Part shown: piece by piece, positions 40,319 to 49,964 of the stretch | Layout: each line of letters opens with the position of its first letter | Numbering within the stretch: the stretch's first letter is position 1 | Source: an uncultured Halieaceae bacterium | Lineage (GTDB): Bacteria > Pseudomonadota > Gammaproteobacteria > Pseudomonadales > Halieaceae | Direction of reading: 5' to 3' | Length of the DNA: 64,000 bases | Assembly: GCA_913031575.1 (NCBI GenBank) | Contig: CAJWEV010000006.1 | Location: 1 to 64,000 of the forward strand | The notes under the pieces: generated by a model | The model's input: the letters and a program-made list of their open reading frames with translations, nothing else | What the model was told of the DNA's origin: nothing | The model's database searches: none | Position numbers and translations under genes: made by a program

Positions 40319-41220
40319 TGACACAATTTCAATCTCGCACCGTTGCGTTAATCGGGCTAGGCCTCATCTCGGGCTCGCTCGCTCTCGCTCTGAGAGCGAG
40401 TTCCTGGAATGGGACTTTGACGGCGTGGGGCCCCAGAGAGGCCAGTCTGAAGCGTGGGCTGGAGCTGGGAGTAATCGATCACTATTCGCTGGAGCTGTCT
40501 GAGGTTCTCGCTGCTGCCGACATGGTTGTCGTGGGAGCGCCGCCTGCCGCAACGGGAGAGATATTAAAATCTGTCGTAGGTGAGTTGAGCCGGTTGAATC
40601 GCTCCCCCGTGGTTACCGACCTCGCTAGCATAAAGGCCCACGTGATTGACTCCATGGCATCGGACTATGCGAATTTTGTTCCGGGTCACCCCATTGCGGG
40701 TTCAGAGCACAGCGGTGTTGCGTTTGCCGACAGTGCCTTATTTAGAGGACGTGAGGTGGTTCTGACACCGCTACCGCACACGGAGTCCAATGCGACTGAG
40801 CAGGTCAGGGCCATGTGGGATCTGACGGGTGCTTACATAAGACAAATGGGTGTTGAAGAGCATGATGCGTTGCTTGCGGCGAGCTCGCATATGCCGCATA
40901 TCGTCGCGTATGCACTCACACGAGCTTTAGAGAGAAATGCGGCTGAACCCATGGTTCATGGTGGTGGTGCTTTGCGAGATATGACGCGAATTGCTGGCTC
41001 CGATCCGTTGATGTGGACTGATATTTCGGTTGCCAATCAGACGGCCCTGCTTACCGCGATCGACGGGTTTCAAGACGAGATGATTGCGCTTCGGGGCTTA
41101 ATTTCATCGGCGGATGCGGCTGCGCTCAGTGATTACTTTGCGATTTGTCGTGCTCATCGCCGCGCACACGACGATATTCTTAACCCTCTTCCTGCGGGTG
41201 ATTCAGAGGAAAAATTGTGA
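40318..41220 (+). CDS. tyrA: Prephenate/arogenate dehydrogenase
   Basis: VALIGLGLISGSLALALR; GHPIAGSEHSGV; SHMPHIVAYALT. Confidence 0.93.
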   Translation: MTQFQSRTVALIGLGLISGSLALALRASSWNGTLTAWGPREASLKRGLELGVIDHYSLELSEVLAAADMVVVGAPPAATGEILKSVVGELSRLNRSPVVTDLASIKAHVIDSMASDYANFVPGHPIAGSEHSGVAFADSALFRGREVVLTPLPHTESNATEQVRAMWDLTGAYIRQMGVEEHDALLAASSHMPHIVAYALTRALERNAAEPMVHGGGALRDMTRIAGSDPLMWTDISVANQTALLTAIDGFQDEMIALRGLISSADAAALSDYFAICRAHRRAHDDILNPLPAGDSEEKL

Positions 41221-42515
41221 AGTTTTTGGTTGAGCCCGGCGGCTTGATGACCGGTTCATTGCGGGTGCCGGGTGATAAGTCAATGTCACACCGTACCATC
41301 ATGTTTGGCGCATTGGCGGAGGGTACGACCAAGGCTACAGGCTTTCTCGAGGGCCAGGATGCACTGCGCACCGTTCAAGCCTTCAAAGACATGGGTGTCG
41401 TGATTCGCGGCCCCAAGCAAGGTCGAATTGAAATCGATGGGGTTGGTATGCACGGCCTCAAGGCGCCCGGAAATGTCCTTGATATGGGGAATTCAGGGAC
41501 GAGCATCCGACTGCTTAGCGGTTTATTGGCGCCCCAAGCTTTCGATTCAGTGATGACAGGCGATGCGTCTTTGCAGAGGCGTCCGATGGGGCGCGTAACG
41601 ACTCCGCTCGCGCTAATGGGTGCGGTCGTAGAGAGCGAGGATGGCAAGCCGCCGCTTGCGATCAAAGGCGGTCAGCGCCTCAAGGGTATTCACTACGAGA
41701 TGCCAATGGCCAGCGCGCAGGTCAAATCCTGCGTGTTAATCGCAGGAATGTACGCAGAGGGACGCACGTCGATAAGCGAGCCTGCCATAACGCGAGATCA
41801 TACAGAACGCATGCTACGTGGCTTTGGTTACGAGGTGGAGTGCGAGAATGATGTGATTGGTCTTCAGGGTGGTGGTGTGCTGAAAGCAACATCACTCGAT
41901 ATTCCAGCCGATATCTCATCCGCGGCTTTTTTTTTGGTTGCGGCCTCGATTGCTGAAGGCTCGGATTTGACCCTTGAGCACGTGGGTATAAATCCCACAC
42001 GCGCAGGCGTGATTACTATTCTCGCACTCATGGGTGCCGATATTGAAGTGCTTGACGAGCGCGAAGTGGGTGGGGAACCGGTAGCCGATTTGCGTGTTCG
42101 ATCAGCACCTTTGACCGGCATCGAGATTCCGGCAGACCTCGTACCACTGGCGATCGATGAGTTCCCGGTGCTTTTTATTGCCGCCGCCTGCGCGTCAGGT
42201 AAGACAGTTCTCTCGGGTGCAGAGGAGCTGCGTGTTAAGGAGAGTGATCGTATTGCCGCGATGGCAGAGGGTCTGGCACGCCTTGGTATTGATAATGAGG
42301 TAAGTGAAGACGGCATTGCCATTACAGGCGGTCTGATCACCGGTGGCGAGGTCGATACGTTCGATGACCACCGTATTGCGATGTCTTTCTCCATTGCTGC
42401 GCTTCGCGCATCAGGACCTATCCATGTCAACGACTGTGATCACGTGGCCACCTCATTCCCCGGCTTTGCCGCGCTCGCTCGCGTCGTCGGACTAAACATA
42501 AAAGAAGTGAACTGA
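41217..42515 (+). CDS. aroA: 3-phosphoshikimate 1-carboxyvinyltransferase
   Basis: LRVPGDKSMSHRTIMFGALAEGTT; LDMGNSGTSIRLLSG; RVKESDRIAAMAEGLARLG; DDHRIAMSFSIAALRA. Confidence 0.98.
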   Translation: MKFLVEPGGLMTGSLRVPGDKSMSHRTIMFGALAEGTTKATGFLEGQDALRTVQAFKDMGVVIRGPKQGRIEIDGVGMHGLKAPGNVLDMGNSGTSIRLLSGLLAPQAFDSVMTGDASLQRRPMGRVTTPLALMGAVVESEDGKPPLAIKGGQRLKGIHYEMPMASAQVKSCVLIAGMYAEGRTSISEPAITRDHTERMLRGFGYEVECENDVIGLQGGGVLKATSLDIPADISSAAFFLVAASIAEGSDLTLEHVGINPTRAGVITILALMGADIEVLDEREVGGEPVADLRVRSAPLTGIEIPADLVPLAIDEFPVLFIAAACASGKTVLSGAEELRVKESDRIAAMAEGLARLGIDNEVSEDGIAITGGLITGGEVDTFDDHRIAMSFSIAALRASGPIHVNDCDHVATSFPGFAALARVVGLNIKEVN

Positions 42516-42521
42516 AGTCGT

Positions 42522-43205
42522 ATGGTCCCGATTATCTGTGTTGATGGTCCAAGCGGTTCAGGTAAAGGGACGCTGGCCCAGCGGCTCGCAAGTCATTTGG
42601 GTTTCCATTTGCTGGATAGCGGCGCACTTTACCGCATCGTGGGATTTGCTGCGTTAGATCAGGGTATTGCGTGGGATGACGAGCCTTCGGTCACACAGAT
42701 CGTGCGCGATTTAGATGTGTCGTTTGTTACTACGGAGCTCGGTGTTCGCGTTATTTACTGCGGCAGAGATGTCACTGACCCCGTGCGGTCCGTCCGCGGG
42801 GGCGAGGGTGCGTCAGCTGTTGCGGCTTTACCCTCTGTTCGAGAGGCCCTGCTCGCCCGCCAACGCGAGTTGGCAGTGGCGCCTGGTCTAATTGCTGACG
42901 GGCGAGACATGGGGACCGTTGTATTTCCCGATGCGTCCGTGAAGGTATTCCTAGACGCCTCAGCTATGGCACGTGCGCAGCGACGACAAAGCCAGTTGCA
43001 GCTGCAGGGCGAGGATGTTAGTCTGCCGCGCCTTTTGAAGGCCATTGAGGCTCGCGATACGAAAGATCGAACACGATCGGTATCGCCACTTGTCCCAGCG
43101 AAGGACGCCGTCATTGTCGATAGTACCGACCTGACTGCGGATGCCGTGTTTGAACGAGTGATGTCTCACGTGGTTGCTAAAGGAATAGTGCACGCGGACG
43201 ATTAA
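42522..43205 (+). CDS. cmk: Cytidylate kinase
   Basis: ICVDGPSGSGKGTLAQRLASHLGFHLLDSGALYR; ADGRDMGTVVFPDA. Confidence 0.97.
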   Translation: MVPIICVDGPSGSGKGTLAQRLASHLGFHLLDSGALYRIVGFAALDQGIAWDDEPSVTQIVRDLDVSFVTTELGVRVIYCGRDVTDPVRSVRGGEGASAVAALPSVREALLARQRELAVAPGLIADGRDMGTVVFPDASVKVFLDASAMARAQRRQSQLQLQGEDVSLPRLLKAIEARDTKDRTRSVSPLVPAKDAVIVDSTDLTADAVFERVMSHVVAKGIVHADD

Positions 43206-43301
43206 AGGCCTTACCCCTTGACTCAGTGCGTTTATAAATCGACCCAGCCGGGTAAGACGGTTGGTGCTGCGATGTTTGCAGCAACAAGACAGGTATGTTC
43301 A

Positions 43302-44975
43302 ATGAGCGAATCATTCGCCGAGTTATTCGAAGAAAGTCTCAAGACGGTTGATATGGAACCCGGTTCAATCGTTACCGGTGTGGTTATCGATATCGACAAC
43401 GAGTGGGTTACGGTCCACGCAGGTCTAAAATCTGAGGGTGTTATCCCTCGCGATCAGTTTACCAACGCTAGTGGTGAGTGTTCCTTAACTATTGGTGACG
43501 AAGTCCAGGTGGCACTCGAAACTGTCGAAGACGGTTTTGGTGAAACCAAGCTCTCACGCGAGAAGGCAAAGCGCGCAGAAGCATGGAAGACGCTGGAAGC
43601 AGCTCATGTCGCTCAAGAGGTGGTCACTGGTGTTATCAACGGAAAGGTCAAAGGCGGCTTTACAGTCGATGTTGATTCTATTCGTGCCTTCCTGCCCGGT
43701 TCACTGATTGATGTACGTCCAATTCGTGAAACTGCGCACCTCGAGGGCAAAGAGCTCGAATTCAAGGTGATCAAGCTCGATCAGAAGCGAAATAATGTTG
43801 TTGTTTCTCGACGTGCGGTAATGGAAGCAGCCAACAGCGCCGAGCGTGACGAACTGCTGCAAAACCTTCAGGAAGGTCAAAGCGTCAAAGGTGTGGTGAA
43901 GAACTTAACCGACTATGGTGCGTTTGTTGATCTTGGAGGTGTTGACGGTCTGTTGCACATCACGGATATGGCGTGGAAGCGAATCAAGCATCCAAGCGAG
44001 GTCGTTGAGGTTGGCCAGGAAATGGATGTCAAGGTTTTAAAGTTCGACCGAGAGCGTAACCGTGTTTCCTTGGGTCTAAAGCAGTTGGGTGAAGATCCAT
44101 GGGTGGAGATTACTAATCGCTACCCAGAGGGCAGCCGCGTCAACGCGCGCATCACCAATCTCACTGATTACGGCTGTTTTGCGGAAATCGAAGAGGGTGT
44201 CGAGGGTCTGGTACACGTCTCTGAAATGGATTGGACGAACAAGAACGTCCATCCATCGAAGATTGTCCAGCTAGGTGATGAAGTCGAAGTAATGGTGCTT
44301 GATATCGATCAGGAGCGCCGTCGTATTTCGCTTGGCATCAAGCAATGTCAGCAGAATCCCTGGGATGCCTTTGCCTCGCAGCACGCGACGGGTGACAAGA
44401 TCTCTGGATCCATCAAGTCAATCACAGATTTTGGCATCTTTATTGGTCTTGCCGGCAATATTGACGGCTTGGTTCACCTCAGCGACATAAGTTGGAACGA
44501 AACAGGTGAAGAAGCGGTTCGTAACTACAAAAAGGGCGATGAGATCGAGACCGTGATCTTGAGCATCGACCCGGAACGTGAGCGTATCTCGCTTGGCATC
44601 AAGCAGCTTGAGGAGGACTCTTTCTCAATCTTCTTGGGTGAAGCCGAGAAGGGCAGCATCGTGACGGGTGAGGTTACAGATGTAGATACGAAAGGCGCGG
44701 TTATCAAACTCAACGAAGAAGTTGATGGCTACATCAAGGCCGCTGATCTAAGCCGCGATCGTGTTGAAGATGCGCGCTCGGTCCTTAGTGTCGGTGATAA
44801 AATTGATGCCAAGATTGTGGCCGTAGATCGTAAGAGTCGGTCGATCGGACTCTCTATCAAAGCGAAAGACGTGGATGACGAGAAAGAAGCTGTTGCTTCG
44901 CTTAAGGAACAAGACAACGCTGCTTCACCCGGAACCATTGGGGATCTTATTAAGGCTCAAATGGACGGGAAGTAG
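43302..44975 (+). CDS. rpsA: 30S ribosomal protein S1
   Basis: [28 protein letters not shown]...; repeated S1 domains. Confidence 0.98.
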   Translation: MSESFAELFEESLKTVDMEPGSIVTGVVIDIDNEWVTVHAGLKSEGVIPRDQFTNASGECSLTIGDEVQVALETVEDGFGETKLSREKAKRAEAWKTLEAAHVAQEVVTGVINGKVKGGFTVDVDSIRAFLPGSLIDVRPIRETAHLEGKELEFKVIKLDQKRNNVVVSRRAVMEAANSAERDELLQNLQEGQSVKGVVKNLTDYGAFVDLGGVDGLLHITDMAWKRIKHPSEVVEVGQEMDVKVLKFDRERNRVSLGLKQLGEDPWVEITNRYPEGSRVNARITNLTDYGCFAEIEEGVEGLVHVSEMDWTNKNVHPSKIVQLGDEVEVMVLDIDQERRRISLGIKQCQQNPWDAFASQHATGDKISGSIKSITDFGIFIGLAGNIDGLVHLSDISWNETGEEAVRNYKKGDEIETVILSIDPERERISLGIKQLEEDSFSIFLGEAEKGSIVTGEVTDVDTKGAVIKLNEEVDGYIKAADLSRDRVEDARSVLSVGDKIDAKIVAVDRKSRSIGLSIKAKDVDDEKEAVASLKEQDNAASPGTIGDLIKAQMDGK

Positions 44976-45006
44976 GTCCCCTAGCGGTATCGAAAAGCAC
45001 ATTTAG

Positions 45007-45031
45007 AAAAGCCGGTTAGCCGGCTTTTTTT
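45007..45031 (+). terminator. Rho-independent terminator after rpsA
   Basis: AAAAGCCGG-TTAG-CCGGCTTTTTTT: GC stem followed by T run, 30 nt after the rpsA stop. Confidence 0.92.
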
Positions 45032-45165
45032 ATTTGATTACTCGCTGTTATTTCAAGTCAGGTCCTTCGAGCGTATTGCAAAAACAAAAGAAATTACCTT
45101 CAGGTGGGTTCGGTACTTGTTTGCGTATAGTTGGATGTGGAAAATGGAGTTTCGAGGTAGAGATC

Positions 45166-45462
45166 ATGACGCGAAGCGAACTCATTGAATTAATGGCATC
45201 ACAACAGAACCAGCTGACTACGAAAGACGTCGAGTTGGCAGTGAAGCTCATGATAGATTTCATGGCGGAGTCTCTTGCCTCAGGGGAGCGTATCGAGATA
45301 CGAGGATTTGGCAGCTTCTCATTGCACTACCGAGAACCTCGTAAAGGCCGAAATCCCAAAACCGGTGATGCGGTTGAGCTAGAGGCAAAGCACGTCCCTC
45401 ACTTTAAGCCTGGCAAAGAATTGAGGGAACGCGTTAATCGTTCGATCAAGGCGGTATTCTAA
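45166..45462 (+). CDS. ihfB: Integration host factor subunit beta
   Basis: [59 protein letters not shown]. Confidence 0.96.
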   Translation: MTRSELIELMASQQNQLTTKDVELAVKLMIDFMAESLASGERIEIRGFGSFSLHYREPRKGRNPKTGDAVELEAKHVPHFKPGKELRERVNRSIKAVF

Positions 45463-45755
45463 TGCTCCGCTGGCTGCGCGCCGCTTTCACCCTTTTTTTG
45501 CTGTGCCTCTCCATTCTCCTAGGTGCCGTATTCGCTGCGCAAAATACTATCTCCGTGCCGTTGACTTTGGGCCCATGGGCGCTCGGTGAGCAATCCATGG
45601 CTGTTTGGCTACTCTCGTTCCTCATCGTAGGGGTTTTGCTGGGCGGTCTTATGAGCTCCTCGCTGTTGATTCAGCAGCGAGCAGCGAGCGCTTTGTTGAA
45701 GCGTGAGAACGCGCGGTTGAGTCAGCGGCTAAATAAGGAAGTCAAAGGTGGCTGA
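45462..45755 (+). CDS. lapA: LapA-domain membrane protein
   Basis: Two TM helices, FAAQNTISVPLTLGPW; between ihfB and lapB. Confidence 0.88.
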   Translation: MLRWLRAAFTLFLLCLSILLGAVFAAQNTISVPLTLGPWALGEQSMAVWLLSFLIVGVLLGGLMSSSLLIQQRAASALLKRENARLSQRLNKEVKGG

Positions 45756-46923
45756 ACCCAATACGCTGCTTCTGGTCTTGTTGTTTTTGGCCGTTGCCGC
45801 AGGCTGGGTACTTGGCAGAGGTGCCGCAAGGCGTGATGTGCCCGACGAGACGGCACCCCCCTCACAGTATTACTTGGGATTGAACTTTCTTTTGGATGGT
45901 GAGCAGGAGTCTGCGCTCAAAGCATTTAGTGAGGCACTTGCGGTCAACGCAGAAACGTTTGAGACCCACATAACCTTTGGTAGCTTGTTGAGAAAGCGCG
46001 GTGAGGTGGATAACGCGATCAAAATTCACCAATCGCTTCTGTCGAGGAGTCGCCTTCCCGATGTGCAAAAGAATCAGGCACACTTGGAGCTTGCGAAAGA
46101 CTTCATAGCGGCGGGTCTTTTGGATCGTGCTGAGCAGTTGCTAAAAGATCTACTTAAGTTATCTGCAGACCACCAATTAGACGCCAAATCGCTCCTAATC
46201 GAGGTATTTGAGGCTAGCCGTGATTGGGATCAGGCATGTGAGTTGACGGAGTCTCAGTTGGCTGAGGTTGGGGATGATGATCCTAATCAAAAGTCAGCCG
46301 CTAGGAAGGCGCGCGTAAAGTTAAGTCACTATTGTTGTGAGGCTGCGGAAGACAGAGAGTCCGCGGGTGACCTTGATGCGGCGCGTGAGCTGGCAGAGCG
46401 TGCGTTAAACTGGACTGACGAGTCGATCTGGCCGCATACAATCCTCGCGCGTTTGGACCAACGACAAAATCAGCCCAAGCCCGCGTATGATCGTTTAAAA
46501 GCAGCTGCAAAAATGTCGCCCGAGCGGCTGCCCGAGTTTGCTGCACAGCTTATTGCAGTCAGTGAAAGTGTAAACTGTCGTGATGATCTTACGCCTATGA
46601 TCGCCATGCTCTTGAACCAGCGAGAGGATCCGCACTTGCGCGTTATCTTGGCGGATGAACATAGGGTACGAGGGGACGATGCCAAGGCCCTGGATATCAT
46701 CAAACAAGGCTTGAACAAAAAGCCGAGCTCGCAACTTCTTACACAGGCGCTTACGTTGCTGGGTGAACAGGTGGCAACACCAGAAATCATAGAAGGGGCA
46801 CAAAAGCTAGCGTCGCGTCAGTCGGCTTATCTCTGTGGGGTATGCGGGTTCCATGGCCCAAGTTTTTACTGGCAATGTCCTGGCTGCAAGAGCTGGGATA
46901 CACTCCATCGGCCGGTGCGCTGA
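45748..46923 (+). CDS. lapB: LPS assembly protein LapB (YciM)
   Basis: N-terminal TM, TPR repeats, C-terminal rubredoxin-like CGVCGFHGPSFYWQCPGCKSWDT. Confidence 0.94.
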   Translation: MAEPNTLLLVLLFLAVAAGWVLGRGAARRDVPDETAPPSQYYLGLNFLLDGEQESALKAFSEALAVNAETFETHITFGSLLRKRGEVDNAIKIHQSLLSRSRLPDVQKNQAHLELAKDFIAAGLLDRAEQLLKDLLKLSADHQLDAKSLLIEVFEASRDWDQACELTESQLAEVGDDDPNQKSAARKARVKLSHYCCEAAEDRESAGDLDAARELAERALNWTDESIWPHTILARLDQRQNQPKPAYDRLKAAAKMSPERLPEFAAQLIAVSESVNCRDDLTPMIAMLLNQREDPHLRVILADEHRVRGDDAKALDIIKQGLNKKPSSQLLTQALTLLGEQVATPEIIEGAQKLASRQSAYLCGVCGFHGPSFYWQCPGCKSWDTLHRPVR

Positions 46924-46983
46924 TCTATCTATTCATGACAGATGACTTTAAAAAGGCGGGGAAAGGACAGTTAAGAAAACGAT

Positions 46984-47685
46984 ATGTTGAGCCCACTAAT
47001 TATTGCACTTGATTACTCATCGCTGGATGAGGCTCTGGTCTGTGCACAAAAATTGGACCCAACAAAAGTCCGGTTGAAGTTGGGTAAACAGCTATTCACT
47101 AGCGGAGGCCCTCGTGTGTTGGACGCGCTGCATGGGCTTGGTTTTGATGTATTTCTTGATCTGAAGTTTCATGATATTCCAAACACGGTGGCGGGTGCGG
47201 TAGGTGCGGCGGCAGATCTCGGTGTTTGGATGGTAAATGTTCATGCATCGGGTGGCCGTCGCATGATGGAGGCTGCAGCTACGGCTGTCGCTCAGCGGGC
47301 TAGCGTGCGCACGCAACTCATTGCGGTTACGGTACTTACCAGTATGGACGAAACGGATTTACTCGAATTGGGGATTTCCGAGACTCCCGCTGAGCGCGTT
47401 GGTCGGCTGGCTGCCTTAGCCCAATCCAGTGGCTTGGATGGTGTGGTTTGCTCCGCACAAGAGGCGGCAATGCTATCGAGGCAATGCGGGTCTGAGTTCG
47501 CTTTGATCACTCCGGGTATCCGCCTTCCTGAGGATTCCGCGGGAGATCAGCGGCGTGTGGTGACTCCATGGGACGCGATGGCAGGCGGTTCCACGTACCT
47601 TGTAATGGGTCGATCGATTACCGCAGCCGCCAACCCTACGGCCGTCATAGATACCATTATAGGTAAGCTCTCTTTGTCGAATTAG
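46984..47685 (+). CDS. pyrF: Orotidine-5'-phosphate decarboxylase
   Basis: IIALDYSSLDEALVCAQKLDPTKVRLKLGKQLFTSGGP; FLDLKFHDIPNTVAGAV; TPGIRLP. Confidence 0.97.
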   Translation: MLSPLIIALDYSSLDEALVCAQKLDPTKVRLKLGKQLFTSGGPRVLDALHGLGFDVFLDLKFHDIPNTVAGAVGAAADLGVWMVNVHASGGRRMMEAAATAVAQRASVRTQLIAVTVLTSMDETDLLELGISETPAERVGRLAALAQSSGLDGVVCSAQEAAMLSRQCGSEFALITPGIRLPEDSAGDQRRVVTPWDAMAGGSTYLVMGRSITAAANPTAVIDTIIGKLSLSN

Positions 47686-47834
47686 AGTCATACAGTGTTT
47701 CAAAGAGCACCGATGAGTCACGGGGGCTGCGCTTCTTCAATGCGGAAATCGAGTCTACAAGACCTCTGTCGGGGGAGAAGAAAAAATGAATTTATGCACC
47801 GGCAATTTCCTTAGGTGCGTTCCTTTTTATTGGC

Positions 47835-48088
47835 TATTCACTGGCCGTGGTCATCATTGCTTAAGCAACTGTCATGGCTGCATACGCAGCAGATACGGTC
47901 AATATCAACACAGTAAATACTGAGGTCCTGGCCGAGGAGCTGGTTGGTGTTGGTCGCGAGTAAGCAAAACGAACTGTTGATTTCATGGGGCGCTACGGCA
48001 AATTCAAGTCAATTAAAGCTCTGGCAATGTTCGCGGTATTGTCACAAATTTACTCACCAAAAACGAAGGAAAAATCGCGTTTGAGTAG
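47835..48088 (+). pseudogene. comEA: Degraded comEA-like helix-hairpin-helix competence gene
   Basis: AADTVNINTVNTEVLAEELVGVGRE*AKRTVDFMGRYGKFKSIKALA, then -1 shift to NVRGIVTNLLTKNEGKIAFE*. TAA at 47961-47963, apparent 1-nt loss at about 48026, and another stop (TAA) in the signal-peptide-like region. Located directly after pyrF. Confidence 0.82.
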
Positions 48089-48174
48089 GGGGTGTTGGCG
48101 GACCGCACGCCCAAAGACAACTTTGTGTCACTTATCTGGTAGCATGCGCTTCGCCGATCTTGTGGGGCGATTAA

Positions 48175-49128
48175 ATGGATTACGACGTTTTTAACGGCGA
48201 TGCTGACGGCATATGTGCGCTAATTCAGTTGAGGCTTGTTGAGCCCAGACCTGAAGCAACACTCATAACGGGTGTTAAACGTGATATCCAATTACTTGAA
48301 CGCATTCCTAATGAGGGCGTCGATCGTGTGGCGGCCCTTGATGTTTCTCTCGATAAAAACCGTGACGATGTTGATCGACTTTTAGCCGCTGGTGCCGATC
48401 TGTTTTTTTGTGACCATCATTTCAGTGGGGATATTCCCGAGGCGGCAAAATTGGATGCGTTGATCAGTCAAGGGCCCCAGGTCTGCACCAGTGCATTGGT
48501 GAATGGTCGTTTGCGCAGTGCATTTGCCGAGTGGGCTGTCGTGGGGTGTTTTGGCGATAACCTCGATACCACAGCCGATACCCTGATCGGTAATTTATCC
48601 TCACCAGTCGATCGTGATGCACTTAAACAGTTGGGCATTTGCGTTAACTACAATGCTTATGGATCACAACTTGTTGATCTCCATTTTCACCCGGCTGATC
48701 TCTATCAACGTATGCTGTGTCACACGTCACCCACGGCACTATTGCAGGATGACCAAGACTTGTTCGAGACATTGGTAGTCGCCTACGAGACTGATATGAG
48801 AGCCGCTCAATCGGCACCTAGGGCTGTGGAAGACGACGACATCGTGGTGGTGTCACTTCCCGACGAGGCGTGGGCAAGACGGGTGAGTGGTGTATATGGC
48901 AACGATCTGGCGAACCAGTCACCGGACAAAGCTCACGCGGTACTTACCGATATCGACGGTGGTTATTTGGTAAGTGTCAGAGCGCCGCTTAATAACCGAA
49001 AAGGTGCGGATGCTGTATGCCGGCAATTTGAGACAGGGGGTGGTCGTGCCGCTGCCGCGGGTATTAACCAGCTGCAACGAGACGAGCTAGGTCGCTTTAT
49101 TGATGCCTTGCGTGCCCAGTACATCTGA
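48175..49128 (+). CDS. DHH-family phosphoesterase
   Basis: VFNGDADGICALIQLRL; FFCDHHFSG; C-terminal GGGRAAAAG DHHA1-like motif. Confidence 0.87.
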   Translation: MDYDVFNGDADGICALIQLRLVEPRPEATLITGVKRDIQLLERIPNEGVDRVAALDVSLDKNRDDVDRLLAAGADLFFCDHHFSGDIPEAAKLDALISQGPQVCTSALVNGRLRSAFAEWAVVGCFGDNLDTTADTLIGNLSSPVDRDALKQLGICVNYNAYGSQLVDLHFHPADLYQRMLCHTSPTALLQDDQDLFETLVVAYETDMRAAQSAPRAVEDDDIVVVSLPDEAWARRVSGVYGNDLANQSPDKAHAVLTDIDGGYLVSVRAPLNNRKGADAVCRQFETGGGRAAAAGINQLQRDELGRFIDALRAQYI

Positions 49129-49140
49129 ATTTCACAAATG

Positions 49141-49812
49141 TTAGTGCTGAGAGAGTTTTGCCTCGATGCGAGCTAGTGCCTGCATAATCTCGGATGATTC
49201 CAGTCCGCTCGTGACATCACTCTTTGATGTGGGGGCATACTGGTCAAATAGTCGCATCAGATGATCAATTACCGATGGATCGAAGTCTTGCTTTCTGAGT
49301 ACCAAGGTTCGGGCTGAATGCTCCAAGGTTCCATAGAAAACATCTCGAATTTGCCAGATTGCCGTGTCGGCACTGAACTCTCTTAAATCGATGCCACGCT
49401 GCATAATCGCATCAAAAACCCGCACGTACTCACGGATTTGCGGTAGCTGCCGGCCAGGCTCGCCATTACGCATGCGGGCGCGAGAGGTAATCTCAACGAT
49501 CTTGAAATCATCGATCAACGATTGCAGGTGATAGCTGGCCAATTCATGAAGCTGTTGGTTGACAGTCGCACCTTCGGATATTGCGGCGATTGCACCTTTC
49601 GTCAACTCTCGCCAAAAACGATCTACAACAGCCTCGAGAAGCTCGTGTTTATTTTTGTAGTAGAGATAGACCGTGCCTTCAGCAACGTCTGCACGTCGCG
49701 CGATCTCAGCCATGCGTGCACCATCGACACCTGATTCACCAAATACGGCAGTTGCTGCGGCCAATATAGCTTCTTCTCTTGCCTCCAGTCGTTGTCGTTG
49801 TGTATCTGCCAT
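49141..49812 (-). CDS. TetR-family transcriptional regulator
   Basis: N-terminal HTH AILAAATAVFGESGVDGARMAEIARRADVAEGTVYLYYKNKHELLEAVVD; divergent from the Atu-like cluster. Confidence 0.94.
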   Translation of the reverse strand: MADTQRQRLEAREEAILAAATAVFGESGVDGARMAEIARRADVAEGTVYLYYKNKHELLEAVVDRFWRELTKGAIAAISEGATVNQQLHELASYHLQSLIDDFKIVEITSRARMRNGEPGRQLPQIREYVRVFDAIMQRGIDLREFSADTAIWQIRDVFYGTLEHSARTLVLRKQDFDPSVIDHLMRLFDQYAPTSKSDVTSGLESSEIMQALARIEAKLSQH

Positions 49813-49893
49813 AGTCCCTTTCGTACTCGAGGCTCATCCAAAGCGATTAAACGTGGTTATGGCTTGAAGCCACTTTTTGTTACGCCTATAGTC

Positions 49894-49918
49894 ATGAGTA
49901 TGCCTCATTATAAATGAG
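49894..49918. promoter_or_regulatory. Candidate TetR operator between the regulator and the Atu-like cluster
   Basis: ATGAGTATGCCTCATTATAAATGAG: two overlapping inverted repeats, ATGAG-n5-CTCAT and CTCATT-ata-AATGAG. Confidence 0.5.
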
Positions 49919-49964
49919 TCGTAATCATTTTTATGCTAGTCATGTTGATGAAAAGGGCGCTAAC

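Noticed and set aside
40384-40400. Perfect inverted repeat CTCGCTCT-G-AGAGCGAG
   Set aside because: Inside the tyrA glycine-rich start region (GSLALALRAS); explained by Leu/Ala/Arg/Ser codons, with no partner elements.
47985-48194. 69-aa + ORF as an independent gene
   Set aside because: It is the middle fragment of the decayed comEA followed by out-of-frame sequence.
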